Notes under the pieces: model-generated
Databases searched by the model: none
What the model was told of the DNA's origin: nothing
The model's input: only the letters and a program-made list of their open reading frames with translations
DNA from: Calcarisporiella thermophila CBS 279.70
Lineage: Eukaryota; Calcarisporiellomycota
Length of the DNA stretch: 64,000 bases
Assembly (NCBI RefSeq): GCF_041956535.1
Contig: NW_027192194.1
Coordinates: 465,444-529,443, forward strand
Direction: 5' to 3'
Part shown: piece after piece, positions 21,681-37,852 of the stretch
How the letters are laid out: each line of letters begins with the position of its first letter
Numbering within the stretch: the first letter of the stretch is position 1
Translations under genes and position numbers: made by a program

Positions 21681-24259
21681 CTAAGCCTCCCCCACATTTT
21701 CCAAAAGAGCAAAAAGATTGTCCTGAGGAATACCTTTTTCCTTCGCTTCTTCTTCTTCCTCGGAATCTTGCCGCCATTCCTCCTCCTCTTCCTTTCCTTT
21801 GATGTTTCCCTCCTCCCTTGATGCTTTCTCTTTGGTATTTCCCTTGTGTTCCCCATTCAAGACCCGGAGTTTCAAATATCGGTTGGTGGTGAAGAATCCA
21901 GGGGGCTTGAAAGTGAGTAGGATGCGACCGTCATTGGCCAGACGCAGGATCAGGTTCGCCGCACGATACACATCAGGTCTTGCTGCTTTGGATGTGAAGA
22001 AGCCGCGGGCTTGAGCAAAAGCTAAGTGGAAGAGAAAGTCGTGTTAAATTTTTCGTCCTAGCCCTGGATGAACAAAGACAAAAGTTACCTTCACAAATGG
22101 CCCAAGCAGACCACTGATAATCTGGGGGATCGAGCCCAAGGATTGCCTCAAGAGGGACTCTTTCGGCCTGTTGGATGTGGGAGATAGAATGTGTGGATAT
22201 GTGCATGTGAGTGTCAAGACTATACAGGAAGAAGAAGAAGCCCCATTATTACCAAAAATTGGATGATACTGTACGGCTCCTGCACCTGTGCAATCGGATA
22301 CATTCCTGAGAGAACTTGGAGAGGTCGAGGCAGGAGACTGGGAAAGACAAGACCGGGGCTGTCACAAAGGCGGACATTGGAGGTCAAATGAATTGTTTGA
22401 AAATGCTTCGTATGCCCTGGTGGAAACAATCTAGTTTAGGCGAGAATGACAAAATTGGGTGAAGTTTGGGATTACCAGGAGTTCGGCTTGCACTTACGAC
22501 AGACTTGCCCATGATCGAGTTAATAAGAGAACTTTTTCCGACATTAGGGTGACCTAAAGGTTGAATCGATGAGTGGCGTTTCTCTTTTGAATTTTAACAG
22601 CTATCCAGCAAAAAATTAATCAAAACATACCAATCAATCCGATGGTAATCATACTCTCGTGCGGCACATGTATTTTTCCTTCCATGCTGTTGTCTCCCGA
22701 TTCTTCACCTAAGTACCGATGGTGGCTTCTAGTCAATGCTCAAAATACATTAACCAAATAAGGTATAACTTCACCATTGGCTGCATCCAACGAGCCTGTT
22801 TGTACTCCCGCGAGTTCTACCTCTTCTTCCTCCTGATCCTCCTCATCCTGCTCCTCCTCTGACGAGTCCACCACCACATGTTCCTTCTTGTATCGCCGTA
22901 TAATCTCCTCCCAGTCGACGCCAACCCCTTGTTTCTCGACATGGACATCCTTGCAAGCTGTCAACACCTCTTTCACTCCATAAGCTTGATAGTATCTTTT
23001 GCGAGGCCGTTTTACCCGATTTTTCAATGCGTCTGTAGCATACAATATTGGCTCAGCATGAACAGGATGAATTGCATCAGCAGCTTTTCCTTACATCCAG
23101 CCGTATCATCCAACAGTTTCTCATCCCGCGGGTAACAGCTGAAATGAGCGATATGGAGGCCGGGAAACTTCTCCTCGAAATATTTCGTCCACGCAAACAA
23201 AGTTGCATCGGAAACCAGGTCACACTAATATTGTGACAAAGCAACATTAGTTTCGATGGGTCTTTAGACAGAAACAGAGAATAAGTAGGATCGTGTACCT
23301 TGTTGAAAACCACCACCATCTTTCGCCGCAGCTCGTTTATCACATAATCATAAAGGGCCGGTGGAAAATGCAACACCGGATGGCGAATGTCAACCAACAA
23401 GAGCAGGACGTCGCTCATTTCCAATACTCTCCACCTATCCAGAATGAATGATTGCTTCAATAACAATGTCCCTCACGCGAGCCATGACATAGAGTGTACA
23501 AACAGCTGTCTCCACACTTCCAAATTGTGTTCGAAGAAGCTCAGGCGCTCCACCGGGTATCGGGCATAGATCCCTTCCAGCCATCCCTGGAAATAGGTAG
23601 CTTCACGCTCGTCAAGCTCGTCTTTGGTCATAGAGAATGACCAGGCGGGACGGGTCGGGAATGTGATAGTCTCTGGATAAACCTCCTCGAATGAAACCTC
23701 TAGTGCAGACTAAAATAATAAAATACCATTATTATGCCATGTTTATGGATAATTGCGTCGAAAAAATAGAAAGCCGTCGAGAGCAATTAAAAAGTATATT
23801 TTGTATTTACCAGTGGAAGACGCCGAAAAGGCTTCATACTCTGCCGCCGTGATTTTTCGATAATTGCCGGCGGTAGCCTCTCAAACACAGATGCATGTCT
23901 ATTCGACGGATTGGTATTGTGTGTAATATGTGGTGTGTGTTTTTGCCGTGGAACAGCGGATGGACGCGAATGTGCATTTTCATTGACTTGGCCCTGGTTC
24001 AAATGAAAGGATCCCGGCTCACTATCACTGGAATCAGATTCCACTGCGGTAATCGCAGAAGTGTCTGGGGTTGGTTTGAACGAGAAACGGTCTCCTGACC
24101 AGGCTTCGTTTTTGGGTTAATAAATAAAGAGGTCAGCCATGAGATTTATGAGAATTTTGCAACCGATTGGAATTTACGTTTTTCCGCTTTCTTAGCCCGC
24201 TTCTCCTGCAGCTGCCGTTTCTTTTGCTTTGCGCTGAATGGTTTTCTACGATGATGCAT
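21681..24259 (-). CDS. GNL1/HSR1-type circularly permuted GTPase
   Basis: Predicted 611 residues. Eleven exons: 24259-24178, 24094-23811, 23709-23504, 23434-23299, 23224-23095, 23032-22775, 22708-22631, 22553-22476, 22416-22253, 22167-22089, 22021-21681. The N-terminus (RRKPFSAKQKKRQLQ) is the hallmark of GNL1. The G motifs appear in permuted order: G4 NKCDL, then G1 GHPNVGKSS, then G3 DSPGL, as in the YlqF/YawG family. An acidic insert (VVVDSSEEEQDEED) separates G4 from G1 and another acidic tract ends the protein. Family members act in ribosome biogenesis or nucleolar shuttling. Several exon joins fall inside conserved motifs, and the first glycine codon of G1 is split by an intron. The start is the only nearby ATG giving the conserved N-terminus. 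Confidence 0.88.
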
Positions 24260-24555
24260 TTCATTGAATGCAGAAACGCCAGTTGAACTGACAAGAAAAA
24301 AGTGGCAATCTGTGACTCGGTTTTGAGAGAGGTTGCTATATTGGCTAGAAAACTAAGAAATTTTATTTCTTTAATCTTCTAAAAAGCAATTGATATTGTT
24401 CAAAAAATTTCAACAGAGGATGAATCAAATTGCTATCTAGTGAGATAACCAGAATGTGAGGGAAATACTACAAAAAAAAAGGTAAAAAACTCAAAAAAAA
24501 AGACCCAATTTCAACTTTTTTTAAATAAAAAAAGGTAATATGCCAAGCTTAGTAT
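24260..24555. other. Intergenic: GNL1 promoter and AlaRS 3' UTR
   Basis: About 300 bp, AT-rich with poly-A runs near 24470-24540. No gene. Confidence 0.5.
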
Positions 24556-28028
<3,473 letters not shown>

Positions 28029-30911
28029 GTTGAGAGGAACTTTTCAGTTTTTCTTCGATGAAAGCTGTTTCCTCAAGGATGTCAGGATGTTGAAGTAAGC
28101 GCGTAGGAGGCCTGGGACCTGTAACTCGAATGTTTTCTTTGAATGAACTGCGCCATTTCTAATTTCATTTTTAGTCATCTCAGGTGAAGGCTGGACAGAT
28201 TATTATTCAAGTAATTCTCTTAATGGCAACTAAATTGGGTGATTATTTTCCTTTCTGGCTCTTGAATAATAATGCGGGATAAGTTTCCATTTTAAATTAA
28301 CGACATTTTACTTCACACTATGAAATAATTATGACTAGTGCATAAAGTTCTTGAATTTGACCCTAGGCTACACTCACAACCTCAGGTGTACCAGCGACCT
28401 GCACAGTTACACTCTTTCTCTTGAAAGACATGCTCAAGCTACAGGGTGGAACATTCAAACAAAATGATGCATCTATTAGTTATTTGAACACCCACCTGAA
28501 AGACCAATCGAATGTAGTGATATCTTTTTATAAAATTCAACCACCCAGATCCTAGCATAAAGAAATTTTGTAGGAATAGAATGGTTGATCTCCATTGTCC
28601 AAGGGAATAACCTATACGACAAAATGAGAGCAATTCGAACAATTGTCTAGGCCGCACAGCTGGGCTTCCGTGCTAGGCCGATGTGCCATGAATTAGCGAT
28701 CCCATAGAGAAATGGGCAATGAGGGCAATCTGCTGGAGCCTGTCTCATTGACTTTAGGTTCTGGAGGGTCTTTAATGATATTAAAGACTATACTATAACC
28801 CAACCTAGCTCCAGGTGCCAACGACGTCGAATCTTGATAGAGAGGGTATACTAAAGTTATCCCATGTAATGAGCAAGTTGCAGTAACGATTTGCCCAATC
28901 GGTCTTTTTTGGAGTGGTTGATTGCAACTTCATGATGTGCCGATAGCTTATATGGAATATATATTGAAAAGCATGCGCCAAGTTCACATCTGTATTATCC
29001 ATAGTTCTGATCGAGGCGATCTGCCTAGCTTTGGGAAGGAGAGAAACATCGCGGACTTTTTATGGACACAATGGAAATCGGTATAATGTTTGGCTAAACC
29101 ACCGCCTAATTACTTTACCCGCTCATAAAAGGTTTCCTATAATATAAAAAATCACTCTCTACTCGCATAAAATTTTACCAACACAAGCATGCAGTACGAG
29201 GGGATACCATATAAAAAATCTGCATCAAGAATGTATTTGCTCTCTATTGGACCATTTATGATACCGGAAGTATTCAAAGTATTCACGATCCGTCTTACCC
29301 CTCGTTTGTAGCGTAGACCCCGTTTGTTTCCGCCGAATGAGTGAATATGAACTCACTCTTCTGGCGTCGTTAACTTTAGCTCGGGGTTGTATTATATCAG
29401 GCTATTTTCTGGATAGGTAGTCCGCAGTATTTCATGGCAATCACACCACCTACTAATTTCAACTCAATTCATATTACCATCAATTTCGCTAAGCTCTCGT
29501 ACTGGGGAAAAGTTTGTTTGTAGTCAATTGGGAAATGCATTTTTGGGATTCTACTATGCTTAGTGAGGCTGCTCAGCGGTATGGTTGTATAGGAAGCTAA
29601 AAGAAGCGCTTTGCGCATCGAGGCTTAGGTATGGCTTGCATTGTGTTGATGTTTGCCGATTCAAAAGCTAGGGAGATTAAAGTAAAATGAATAAAGACTG
29701 CGGGCCAAGATCTAAGCGCAAATTTTTATTGGACTCTAATATGTACGTAGAGAAAATACATTAAAATGTCAGCACAGAGAGAGCCTTAGTGGCACTAAAT
29801 TTTTCTTTGTGTTCAATTTAATTAACGTATTAATGGTTTATTGAACGTCCTCCAACTACAGAATCTTTTAGATGAAATCATAATGTTCAATGTAACAGCA
29901 TGGCTGGCACTGGTTATCGCGTGCGTAAGAGCTCATAATGTTTCTGTTACAGATGCTAAATCCAATATACTTATCATAAAGATCAAGTACAAAGAATGGA
30001 AATCTAACAGAGCATTGAAATTGCTTGAATCTATGCACTGAATAGTAGAGAATTTTTATACCTTTCAGGCTGCTCTCCCGGGTATATTCTATTAATTCTT
30101 AACCATAAGATGCGAGCAGCAGTATAAGAAAATTCCTATCAGGGCTCTCCATTGCCTCGAGATCCTTTAGGCTTCAATAACGAGAGTACTAGATGTTCGA
30201 CATGAACATCTTGGCAGATTGGTTTCTAGTTGCAATTCCAGTCGATGAAGCAACATTTAAAACCGACAAGAAGTGTGTGCCAAACATCCTGTAATTAACA
30301 GAGTCAAAGAGTCATCGCCAAGCATTGCTCAAAAGAAGACACGGTTGGCAGTTTGAGATTAGGAGAAACATCTCTTGGTATTTTAAAGAAAGCTTCTAGA
30401 AACTTGGAGAAGTCTTCTTCACTTAAAGCATTTCCGTGCTATTCTTTCTGTAGAGAGCAGAGAAGCAAAGCTCCGTCGTTGTATTGGTATTTCAATTACT
30501 CGGAGCAGAGTGGCGCCATCATCTAGAAAAGCAAGTCTGAGGGCGAATCTGGAGCTGCAGCGCTTGGTTGTAGAGGAGATGTCAATATGTGGTGCAGCAA
30601 CCCATATTAGGAAAAATGAGAAAGAGAACTTAAGAAAACTTCCGGATTTTGTCGGATAGAATAAACTCCCAAGATGACCAACCGGCGTTTTTCCATCGCC
30701 CGCGGAAAATGGCTTAAATTGCTGCTGACCAACGATTTCGCCTGATTAATTTAAAACTTTACCTTGGCTTCTATTTATAAGATCCACCCTTATAAATCCA
30801 CTTATATAAAATTCATCCCCTTCACACCCTGCCCATCTTCCTTCCACTTTTTCACAACGTCCCTCTACGCAATCCTCATCTGTCTCCATCTCTCAACTTC
30901 TGTTATACACC
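28029..30911. other. 2.9-kb region without a firm gene
   Basis: AT-rich and low in coding signal. It includes the AlaRS promoter at its left end. Short frames at 28439-28657 and 28805-29002 (minus) and 29841-30041 (plus) show no motif or start from weak codons. The only stretch that looks mildly coding is 30387-30659 on the plus strand, treated in the findings. Confidence 0.45.
30776..30811 (+). promoter_or_regulatory. Triple TATA-like promoter of the cyclin gene
   Basis: Three TATA-like elements, TATAAG, TATAAA and TATATAAA, are spaced 13-15 bp apart within imperfect repeats (TATAAGATCCAC and TATAAATCCAC), about 100-135 bp upstream of the ATG at 30912. Confidence 0.45.
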
Positions 30912-31913
30912 ATGTTATCCGGATATTCTCCCCTTCCCTCTTCTCCCACCTCCCGGCAGCGTCGGCCTGCTGTCCGTAGACACTCATCACGCTACGACCC
31001 AATGGCATCATCGATGATGCAAAAGTCGTCCGACACCCGATCCTTGCCTCATCAACGAGCAAATCTACCTTCGATCTCTGCTCATCTTAGCTCCTCCCAC
31101 GTCAATCCAGATGCTTCCGGCCTTGTCGATATTGCCACCGCGATAATAAAATCCGCTTGGCCTGAGTCGTCGGTCTCTACCCAATCCTCGAGGTTAATCC
31201 CTCTGCATCAATTCATCGAGGTGTCTCTACGTCGCAGCCATAGCACATTTGCGGTGTTCCAGCTTGCACTGCTGTATCTTTTTCGCGTCAAAGGCCGGTT
31301 GGATTCACACATCAGCGATTTGCCAAGCCAACTTCAATGCGGGCGTCGCATTTTTGTTGGTTGCCTGATCCTTGCGAACAAGTATCTTCAGGATAGAAAC
31401 TACTCGAATAAGGCTTGGTCGAAAATCGTTGGGCTGCCCAAATCAGAAGTCAACCAGCTCGAGATCTCAATGCTTCAGCTGTTGGATTGGAAGCTCTTTG
31501 TGGGAGTAGACATATTTTTGCGGTGGAGTCGAATGCTGATGATGCAAAGTCGGTTGCTAAGAAGCCATCGCTTACACCAATCTATATTCGAATCTCCTGT
31601 CCAAACTGCCCTACCCCCTCCGTCGCTTTTGCCCTCTCCTACTTCCTCACCCTCCCAATCTCCTTCATGCACTGTATCATTTATATCCGATGGAGGGGAG
31701 AGAGTCTCAATGCCCTCGCCTGCATCGTCAGTTTCGTCCGCTATGTCCTCCAACTGGTCTGCTCAGTCCAGAGCACTCTGTACTCCACAGCTCCCGGACG
31801 CATTCACACCCAAATATCCTAGTCCCCTTACTCAGGAGAGCACCTTCTTTCCCAAAACACATCGTATTGTGCCTCAATATTCTCTTCCGACGTCTTCGGC
31901 CCTTAATTTTTAA
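30912..31913 (+). CDS. PCL-type (Pho80-like) cyclin
   Basis: Predicted 333 residues, intronless, unlike most neighbours. The cyclin box spans about residues 75-205: LIPLHQFIEVSLRRSHSTF, LALLYLFRVKG, CGRRIFVGCLILANKYLQD, RNYSNKAWSKIVGLPKSEVN and LEISMLQLLDWKLFV. The RRIFVGCLILANKYLQD...NKAWSKIVGL signature marks Pcl1/Pcl2/PclA cyclins that partner the Pho85 kinase in cell-cycle, polarity or nutrient control. N- and C-terminal regions are Ser/Pro-rich, with many possible phosphosites. Three TATA-like boxes just upstream and a pyrimidine-rich leader agree with a regulated, highly expressed gene (inference). The exact PCL subgroup cannot be set. Confidence 0.88.
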   Translation: MLSGYSPLPSSPTSRQRRPAVRRHSSRYDPMASSMMQKSSDTRSLPHQRANLPSISAHLSSSHVNPDASGLVDIATAIIKSAWPESSVSTQSSRLIPLHQFIEVSLRRSHSTFAVFQLALLYLFRVKGRLDSHISDLPSQLQCGRRIFVGCLILANKYLQDRNYSNKAWSKIVGLPKSEVNQLEISMLQLLDWKLFVGVDIFLRWSRMLMMQSRLLRSHRLHQSIFESPVQTALPPPSLLPSPTSSPSQSPSCTVSFISDGGERVSMPSPASSVSSAMSSNWSAQSRALCTPQLPDAFTPKYPSPLTQESTFFPKTHRIVPQYSLPTSSALNF

Positions 31914-33169
31914 ATACTCGCCGGGCTCTATCGGATGTATAGATTTTGGTCAACTGTATAGACATTTTCTTCACCCTTGACTCAACTGCATTTGGTATTG
32001 TTATTGGTATTTTCATTGTGCACTTCTTAGAGAAACCCTTTCAGCATTTTGGTATTTCTTTAGAATACACTGGCTGTGTAAATATTCACTTGCCCCTATT
32101 AATAGGGCTTATTTCATCAATCTATTTATTTTTCTTCACTTTTTTTATTCTCAACCCGATCACCCCCTTTATTTTTATTACTAAAGCATGACACTAATAA
32201 ATTTTAATCCTGATAATTTAATTTTATTTTCATGGGAAGAAACTCCAAGTTCTTTGGCTAAGCTAAGGCTCTAACCCTCCCATTATCATGAGGCTATGTT
32301 GCAGTGCTGTGCTAGGTAGCTCAGAAGAAAAGAAATGAAAAGAAAAGAAAATAGCATATGAAAAAAAAGGAAATACAAAAGGAAGAAGTGATGTTCTGAA
32401 GTAGTCACAATTAATTAAAGCTCCTTCAATAAAAGAATATTCCTAAATTCTCTCACTTGTGAGAGAAAGAGGAAATCTGCGAGAACTGAATTAAACTTTT
32501 AAGGCTGACGTTAAATTTTTTCAGAGGTGAGTGCTTGATAGCGGAGAGAAAGGGGGAATGCAATGGGATCAAAGTGAGCTTCCTCCGATGGTCTAGGGAT
32601 GAGCTCAACATTTAAAAAAAAAAAAGCCCAGCTCAAAACTCGGGTGAGAGTCCCCTTAATCTATAAATAAAACAACCAAAAATGTATATTTTGCTGAGAA
32701 CTTGAGCTTGGGACCCCAAGTTGGGGACTACCCTGTTATACTTGAGCATAAAGTAAACGATATGATAGCAAAAACAATATATCCCTTCACTGCGAATCTC
32801 AAAGAAGGGATATAATGGCGGTACTAAATTGCCATTGGTGTATCCGCTCAAACTGGTAATCAGCTTTGCCCAAACTCCTGTTTAGAGCCAACATCAGGCC
32901 CATTGCATAATACAAAAAAGTTAATAGATCTTGCACGCACTTAAGAGATTCTAAAGTAACAGGCGATAAATCATGAATGAATTATTATGAGAAAGAAGAT
33001 AAAACACAAATAATATAGAAAAAAAAAATGGCAAAGAAAAGATAAATAGTGTTAAATCTGACTATATGTTCCTTTGTACTGGACCTTACAATTATTTTAT
33101 TGAATTATAAAGCGACGTAGAGGAAATAAAGGGCTAGCCTCTTGTTCTTGAAAAAGGAACAACATCATC
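31914..33169. other. Convergent intergenic region, cyclin and LPMO-like gene
   Basis: About 1.26 kb, very AT-rich, with GAAAA repeats near 32335-32395. No coding frame with family support. Confidence 0.5.
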
Positions 33170-33956
33170 CTAATAGAAGAGGGTCGCATTAGAGGGGACT
33201 TCAAAGTCGATCTCATCACGGCGAACACGGCCACCACGCTGACGATTACCACCAGCGACACGACGCCCACCACGCTGTTGACCGCGGTTGAATTGGCCAC
33301 GATTTCCCTGACCTCTATTTCCTTGAACTCGGTTTCCTTGACCTCGGTTTCCTTGACCTCGGTTTCCTTGAACTCGGTTTCCGCCAGCTCCACGGTTTCC
33401 AACAATGCGAACATCGGCACAGTTGAGATATGGTTTAGCCGGCAACACTGCAAGCCACCGATAGCGCATAGTGCACTTGTTGCAAGTCACTCCTTGCGGC
33501 AACTGGAGAGTACGACTGAAGTCTCCGACAGTCTTGGCGCAGTCATTGACCTTGAGGAGCTGTTGGAACCTTCCGTTGTCACCATTGGGAGAGAGCTCGA
33601 AGAAGCAAGGGCCATCATGGGCGATGGAGATATGCCATTTAACCTGAACTTGCTGTCCGGCTTGGAAAGTGGTCTTCACTTGACCGGGAGGACTGCCACC
33701 GCAAGGGAAGTTCTCCGTGGGACCTTCGGTGTTAATGAAGTCATTGCGGGCAGAATCACCGGGTTTAATACGGATCGCAGGGAACGTCTAGAGATTGAAT
33801 ATTGAACAAACATTATTCATACCGATCATGATCCGGACCAGGGGGGACATAAATGTAGCTTACCATACGACCGTGAGCAGATACAAAAGACGGGGCCAGC
33901 CCAAAAAGGAAGAAGAAGCTGACAGCAGCAGAAAGGAACGTACTCTTGAGTGCCAT
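33170..33956 (-). CDS. Secreted LPMO-like (chitin/cellulose-binding type, PF03067-like) protein with GNRGQ-repeat tail
   Basis: Predicted 236 residues. Exons: 33956-33864 and 33787-33170. Residues 1-27 are a signal peptide (ending SFVSA). Cleavage there would leave H28 (HGRM) as N-terminal histidine, as needed for the copper histidine brace of lytic polysaccharide monooxygenases. The domain continues with PCGG (C60), a W82-H83 strand, HDGPCFFEL (H88, C92), then CNKCTMRYRW and YLNCADVRI, the Cys pattern of PF03067-type LPMOs. Which His completes the brace (H83 or H88) is not settled. The C-terminal ~70 residues are basic: at least seven pentapeptides of the GNRGQ/GNRVQ type, then an RGG-rich stretch. 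The tail is unusual for the family and may bind acidic wall polymers (inference). The exon-1 donor falls right after HGRM. Confidence 0.72.
33290..33390. repeat. 15-bp coding minisatellite in the LPMO-like gene
   Basis: Units of the form GGTTTCCTTGACCTC (plus strand) repeat in tandem with few changes and encode GNRGQ/GNRVQ pentapeptides on the minus strand. Unit identity is highest at 33325-33385, pointing to recent expansion. Confidence 0.85.
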
Positions 33957-36362
33957 GGATGAAGCGATGATAATATAGATGCGGGGAGATGCGAGATGTA
34001 GATGATATAGATGGTGTGTGGAGAGAAATGAGAGAGGAGAAGAGGAGTGAGAACCTGCTCTGTTATAGTGTGGGGCCCCTTCTGATGGTTAGTTGATGCA
34101 AAAGCGTTAGTATTCGGAGGAGGGAAAAAATAACAGCGCAAAATTTTGTCTTGGGTGGGCATTTTATATTAAGCTTTCGCTCTTCGGTAACAGGTATCTG
34201 ATAAAAATAACATTTAACCAGTAAAGGCATATGTGTCTCTTTGGTGTTTATTTGAACCCATTTTTTTTTAAATAGAGCACACAATTCCACGCTCTCCGAA
34301 TCCATACAAACCATCTTTAAGCTTGAATCAAAAGCCCTCTGCGTACCATGCTTTCACAGGGTGGCGCACGCATCATTTTGTTGGTAAGTATGATTTGTGG
34401 ATTCCAAGTGGGACTTGTGTATTCTGCCCTTAGCGTCCGACTTTCCTTACATATCATCGCCCATTCCGGGGGGGAGAATGCCCATGAACCGATTCGGAGG
34501 CTGAGTAAGCCCCTATCCCACGCAAATTTAGCGATTTTGGCTTTTTCACCCACTTTGACCCAGGTAGTTTTTTATTGATTCGTGCCATAAAATATTAACC
34601 AGGAAACGGAATCATTGGGAAGATGGCTTTTACATGCTTGTGGTAACCAGTGGATTTGTCTTTAAGCAGAGCTGGTCCGACAAGTTTTTCTCCTCCCAAA
34701 ACGAAAATAAAGAGTGCGTTTTCATGGAGACCCAGTTATTGCTGTCAATACGTCAATGGGTTTAGTACGTGCGCTTTGATGAAAGTATACCCGAAAGCCC
34801 TAGAGTGAGACTCGGCGTAATACGCCGTGAAATGGATAGAGTCCTGGAAAATATATGCCTTTTCTCGGGTTTTCTGCGCTCTACGGAATATCAGGGTTTC
34901 GACCTTCCGTTTCAGGTTACGAAAGCGGGCAGCACCATTCTCCTTGGCGTGTAAAGATCTTGGCAAGGCTATTCTTTCGATGTCAAGAGACTCTTGGCTC
35001 TATCCATCACCTTACCTTTCCCCTTCTTTGCAACAGCATTCTCAAAGAGATTTACTAAGCTACATTCTCTATCTGAGTCACAAATCGGAGATGACAAAGG
35101 TACAAACCATCGCCACTTTTTCAAATTATGTCTTGCCCGCCTATCCCATTGTGAACACATTGTACACGGGAATTACCGCTTTTACCCGATGCAAATGCCT
35201 TATATAAATAAATAACTGGAGTGCAAAATCAGGGTTGTGCTGCATTATACTACAACGCTAATGCAAATGTATGCTTGACATCCATGATAATGCCCTTGGC
35301 TATTCCCATGTGGGATCAGGGCAAATAAAAGATGGATAATCCTTTGTCGCCAGGAGCGATTTATCAGCGTCACGCTAATGCCCCTCTTTATTGCGAAGTG
35401 TTACGGAAAGGTTGGCATATTTAACATACATTCTCATTTCAGAACATGGATATCTACAAGGGCATGTAAAGATTTAGTTAGATGCGCAAACGGTTTATAA
35501 TACCCGATAGATAGTGGAGATATAATCTCGTACAATATTCTAATGGCTAGGATTTTTATAATGTCATACTTACCGTATCGCCATCATGAAAGTTACATTG
35601 AAATTTAAGCTTTGGGCAGAAGAGGAATGCGGATTCAGTCCCTTGGAAGTATATAAAAATGCATTTTCAATACACTTTGAGAGAACTGGCTCTTAGTTTG
35701 ATGTCAAGGCATGGATGAAGCCAAGATCGTAAAGGGGCTTATTCGTCCGGTCTTTTTCGTCTAATAATGCTTACTATGAATACATAAAAGATAGTCTATA
35801 GTCTAAGTTTCTCAGCTTTTATTAAATGATTACTAAATATATAATCGTATCTCTTTTTTTTGGGGAGGGGGGGCTTGTTCATCACCGTCTAGTTATTGAT
35901 AAACAAATCAAGTAGTTAGTCTTTGATATAAGGCAGTGCCTCTTCTCAATTTTCCACATAAAAAGAGATTGCCATTAATGATCTGACTACAACTTTTCTT
36001 GTGCGCTAACATGACGAGCATATCAATAGCCATAATGGGTTCGAGTTTTGGCGCAACTGGGATGAATAGGAAAGTTTCAAACAAAATCATTATGATAAAC
36101 ATTGACTGCGAAACTAATGTGATCGGAGCTACTGTTCTCTTCTATAGGGGCTTCTGGGGCAAAGCTTGAGCTTCAGCATAGAAGAATAATGGACTAAAGC
36201 TCTGGTGGGATACCAGAGAGTGGTAGTCTTGCACTGGGTTAATAACCTAGTTTACGTAGAATGTCCTTTAATGGAATTGAGTCACACATTAATTCTGTGA
36301 AATTGATATTTGGTTATTATTTCTCTTTTAATTGGCGTTGTTTTCGCGAATCCTTATTTCCA
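33957..36362. other. 2.4-kb divergent intergenic region
   Basis: It lies between the LPMO-like gene (minus) and the DUF1308 gene (plus). Several short frames exist (for example 34348-34578 plus, with one hydrophobic segment) but none has a recognisable domain. AT-rich, with a poly-T/G patch near 35851-35875. Confidence 0.45.
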
Positions 36363-37852
36363 ATGGAGAGCGATCATACAGAAAATAACACAACAGGGAC
36401 ATTGGTTGAGGATGACTACACATATGTAAATAATTTGTATAATGCGTGTTGCGATCTTTACGCCAAAGTTGGATGTCTTCAGGTGGATGGAATAGATAGA
36501 TTAAAGGCGTTAATTGTCTCCGAGAAACGATTTCTTGAGCGGGTACCTTTACGTAGCACTATAAGTAGCTTAACATTAATTGACTTTAACTCTATTATCG
36601 ACAGCTGATCCAATGCCCTAATGAGATGCATCATGTCGTTACGACGAATTTGAATTACCTCTCGGCAGTATACGATACAATTATCGGGAGTGAGAATGTT
36701 GTCGGTGTCATGCAATTATTTAGATATGGGGATATTTCCAAAAAAGCGAAACGACACGAGCTACGGGTAGATGTCGTAGCAAATGGGGGACTGCGTTGGA
36801 TTAAGGTTACTGCAAGAAATTTGAAGGCATTAAGACATGAACTTTCGGGATTCGAGGATATCGAGGAAGACGAAGAAGATTGGAGCAGCAATGAGGACGA
36901 ACCTAGTAAACACAATGGAACGCAGGAGCATGGAGCAGCAAACGGCTTCGAGAACGAAGAGAGCAATCATTTCTCCCTTTCCTCCTTGCCTTTGTTTCGC
37001 TCTGCCCGCCAGTATCTGACTGCCGCATCTTACAATACGATACATTTCCGCGTACCAGAGATAGTGTTTTTATTTGCATCCATCCGTCGGGGAGAGAATG
37101 AGCTAGTAGAACGCAAGATATTTTCACAGCTAGAGGATATGGGGATACTAGTCGAACTTGGCCCTAAATCGCCCCGCGGCAAGGCAAGGACCACATTCTG
37201 TCAGAGTCTGCACGTCCGAGCGCAGACTCTGACAGAGTGTCTGAATCTTGACATCACTACTTTGGTCACGCTTGTGTCGAGTCTTTGCCATACCCCCAAT
37301 GTATCACCGGATATATTTGACGCCCAGGCTCTTAAGTTCCAGGCCGAAGAGGAAGCAATTTCACCACTTTTAACTCGCTTGCGGGCCATGCTTCGTGGCC
37401 ATAAGTTATACACGACTGAATCCGCTCGCGCCAAATTTATGGAAATCGTAGATCTAATGGGTGGGCCGGTAGAGAAAGCGCGTGCAAATTCCTTGTTTGC
37501 TGGCCCTGGTCTCGGCCTCGGCACCGATCCCGAAAACGATTCAACTGACGGACTCCAGCGACAGTTGTGGGCACACTTCCTGAGCGACGAGGACGCAGTT
37601 CTACCGCGCATCCAAGTCTTACCTGACCAGCCGTCTGAGCGGTTCCTTGGGCTCCGTGGGCACAATAAGATCTCGGAAGCGCACATTGCCGTTTTTGGGA
37701 CCGGCGACGCGCACCAGATGAATACGCTCACGTCTAACGTGAAGGTGCACAGGGCGTTAATTGAGGCGGGGATAGATGCTGGATTGGTTCTCCATGGGGC
37801 GCGCAGTTTGGCTGAGAATCGGATGAAGAGCGCGGGAGCGGAAGCACTTTAA
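36363..37852 (+). CDS. DUF1308 / UPF0415 (C7orf25-like) protein
   Basis: Predicted 475 residues. Exons: 36363-36542 and 36605-37852. The motif ELRVDVVANGGLRWIKVTARN, the middle segment TAASYNTIHFRVPEIVFLF and the C-terminal region (HIAVFGTGDAHQMNTLTSN, then VKVHRALIEAGIDAGLVLHGAR) fit the DUF1308 family found from fungi to animals. An acidic insert (EDIEEDEEDWSSNEDE) interrupts the first half. Function is not established; PIN-like nuclease folds have been suggested for such proteins, and I cannot confirm catalytic residues. The in-frame ATG at 36261 would add 34 residues rich in aromatic amino acids; 36363 is preferred because the family-like sequence begins there. The single intron has GT/AG ends and keeps phase. 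Confidence 0.8.

Noticed and set aside
28905-28925. Short similarity (TTTGGAGTGGTT) to a stretch near 47519, possible dispersed repeat
   Set aside because: Match is only about 12-20 bp with no extension either side; consistent with chance.
34348-34578. 76-codon plus-strand frame with a possible membrane segment
   Set aside because: Isolated, no motif, and AT-rich intergenic surroundings; too weak to call.
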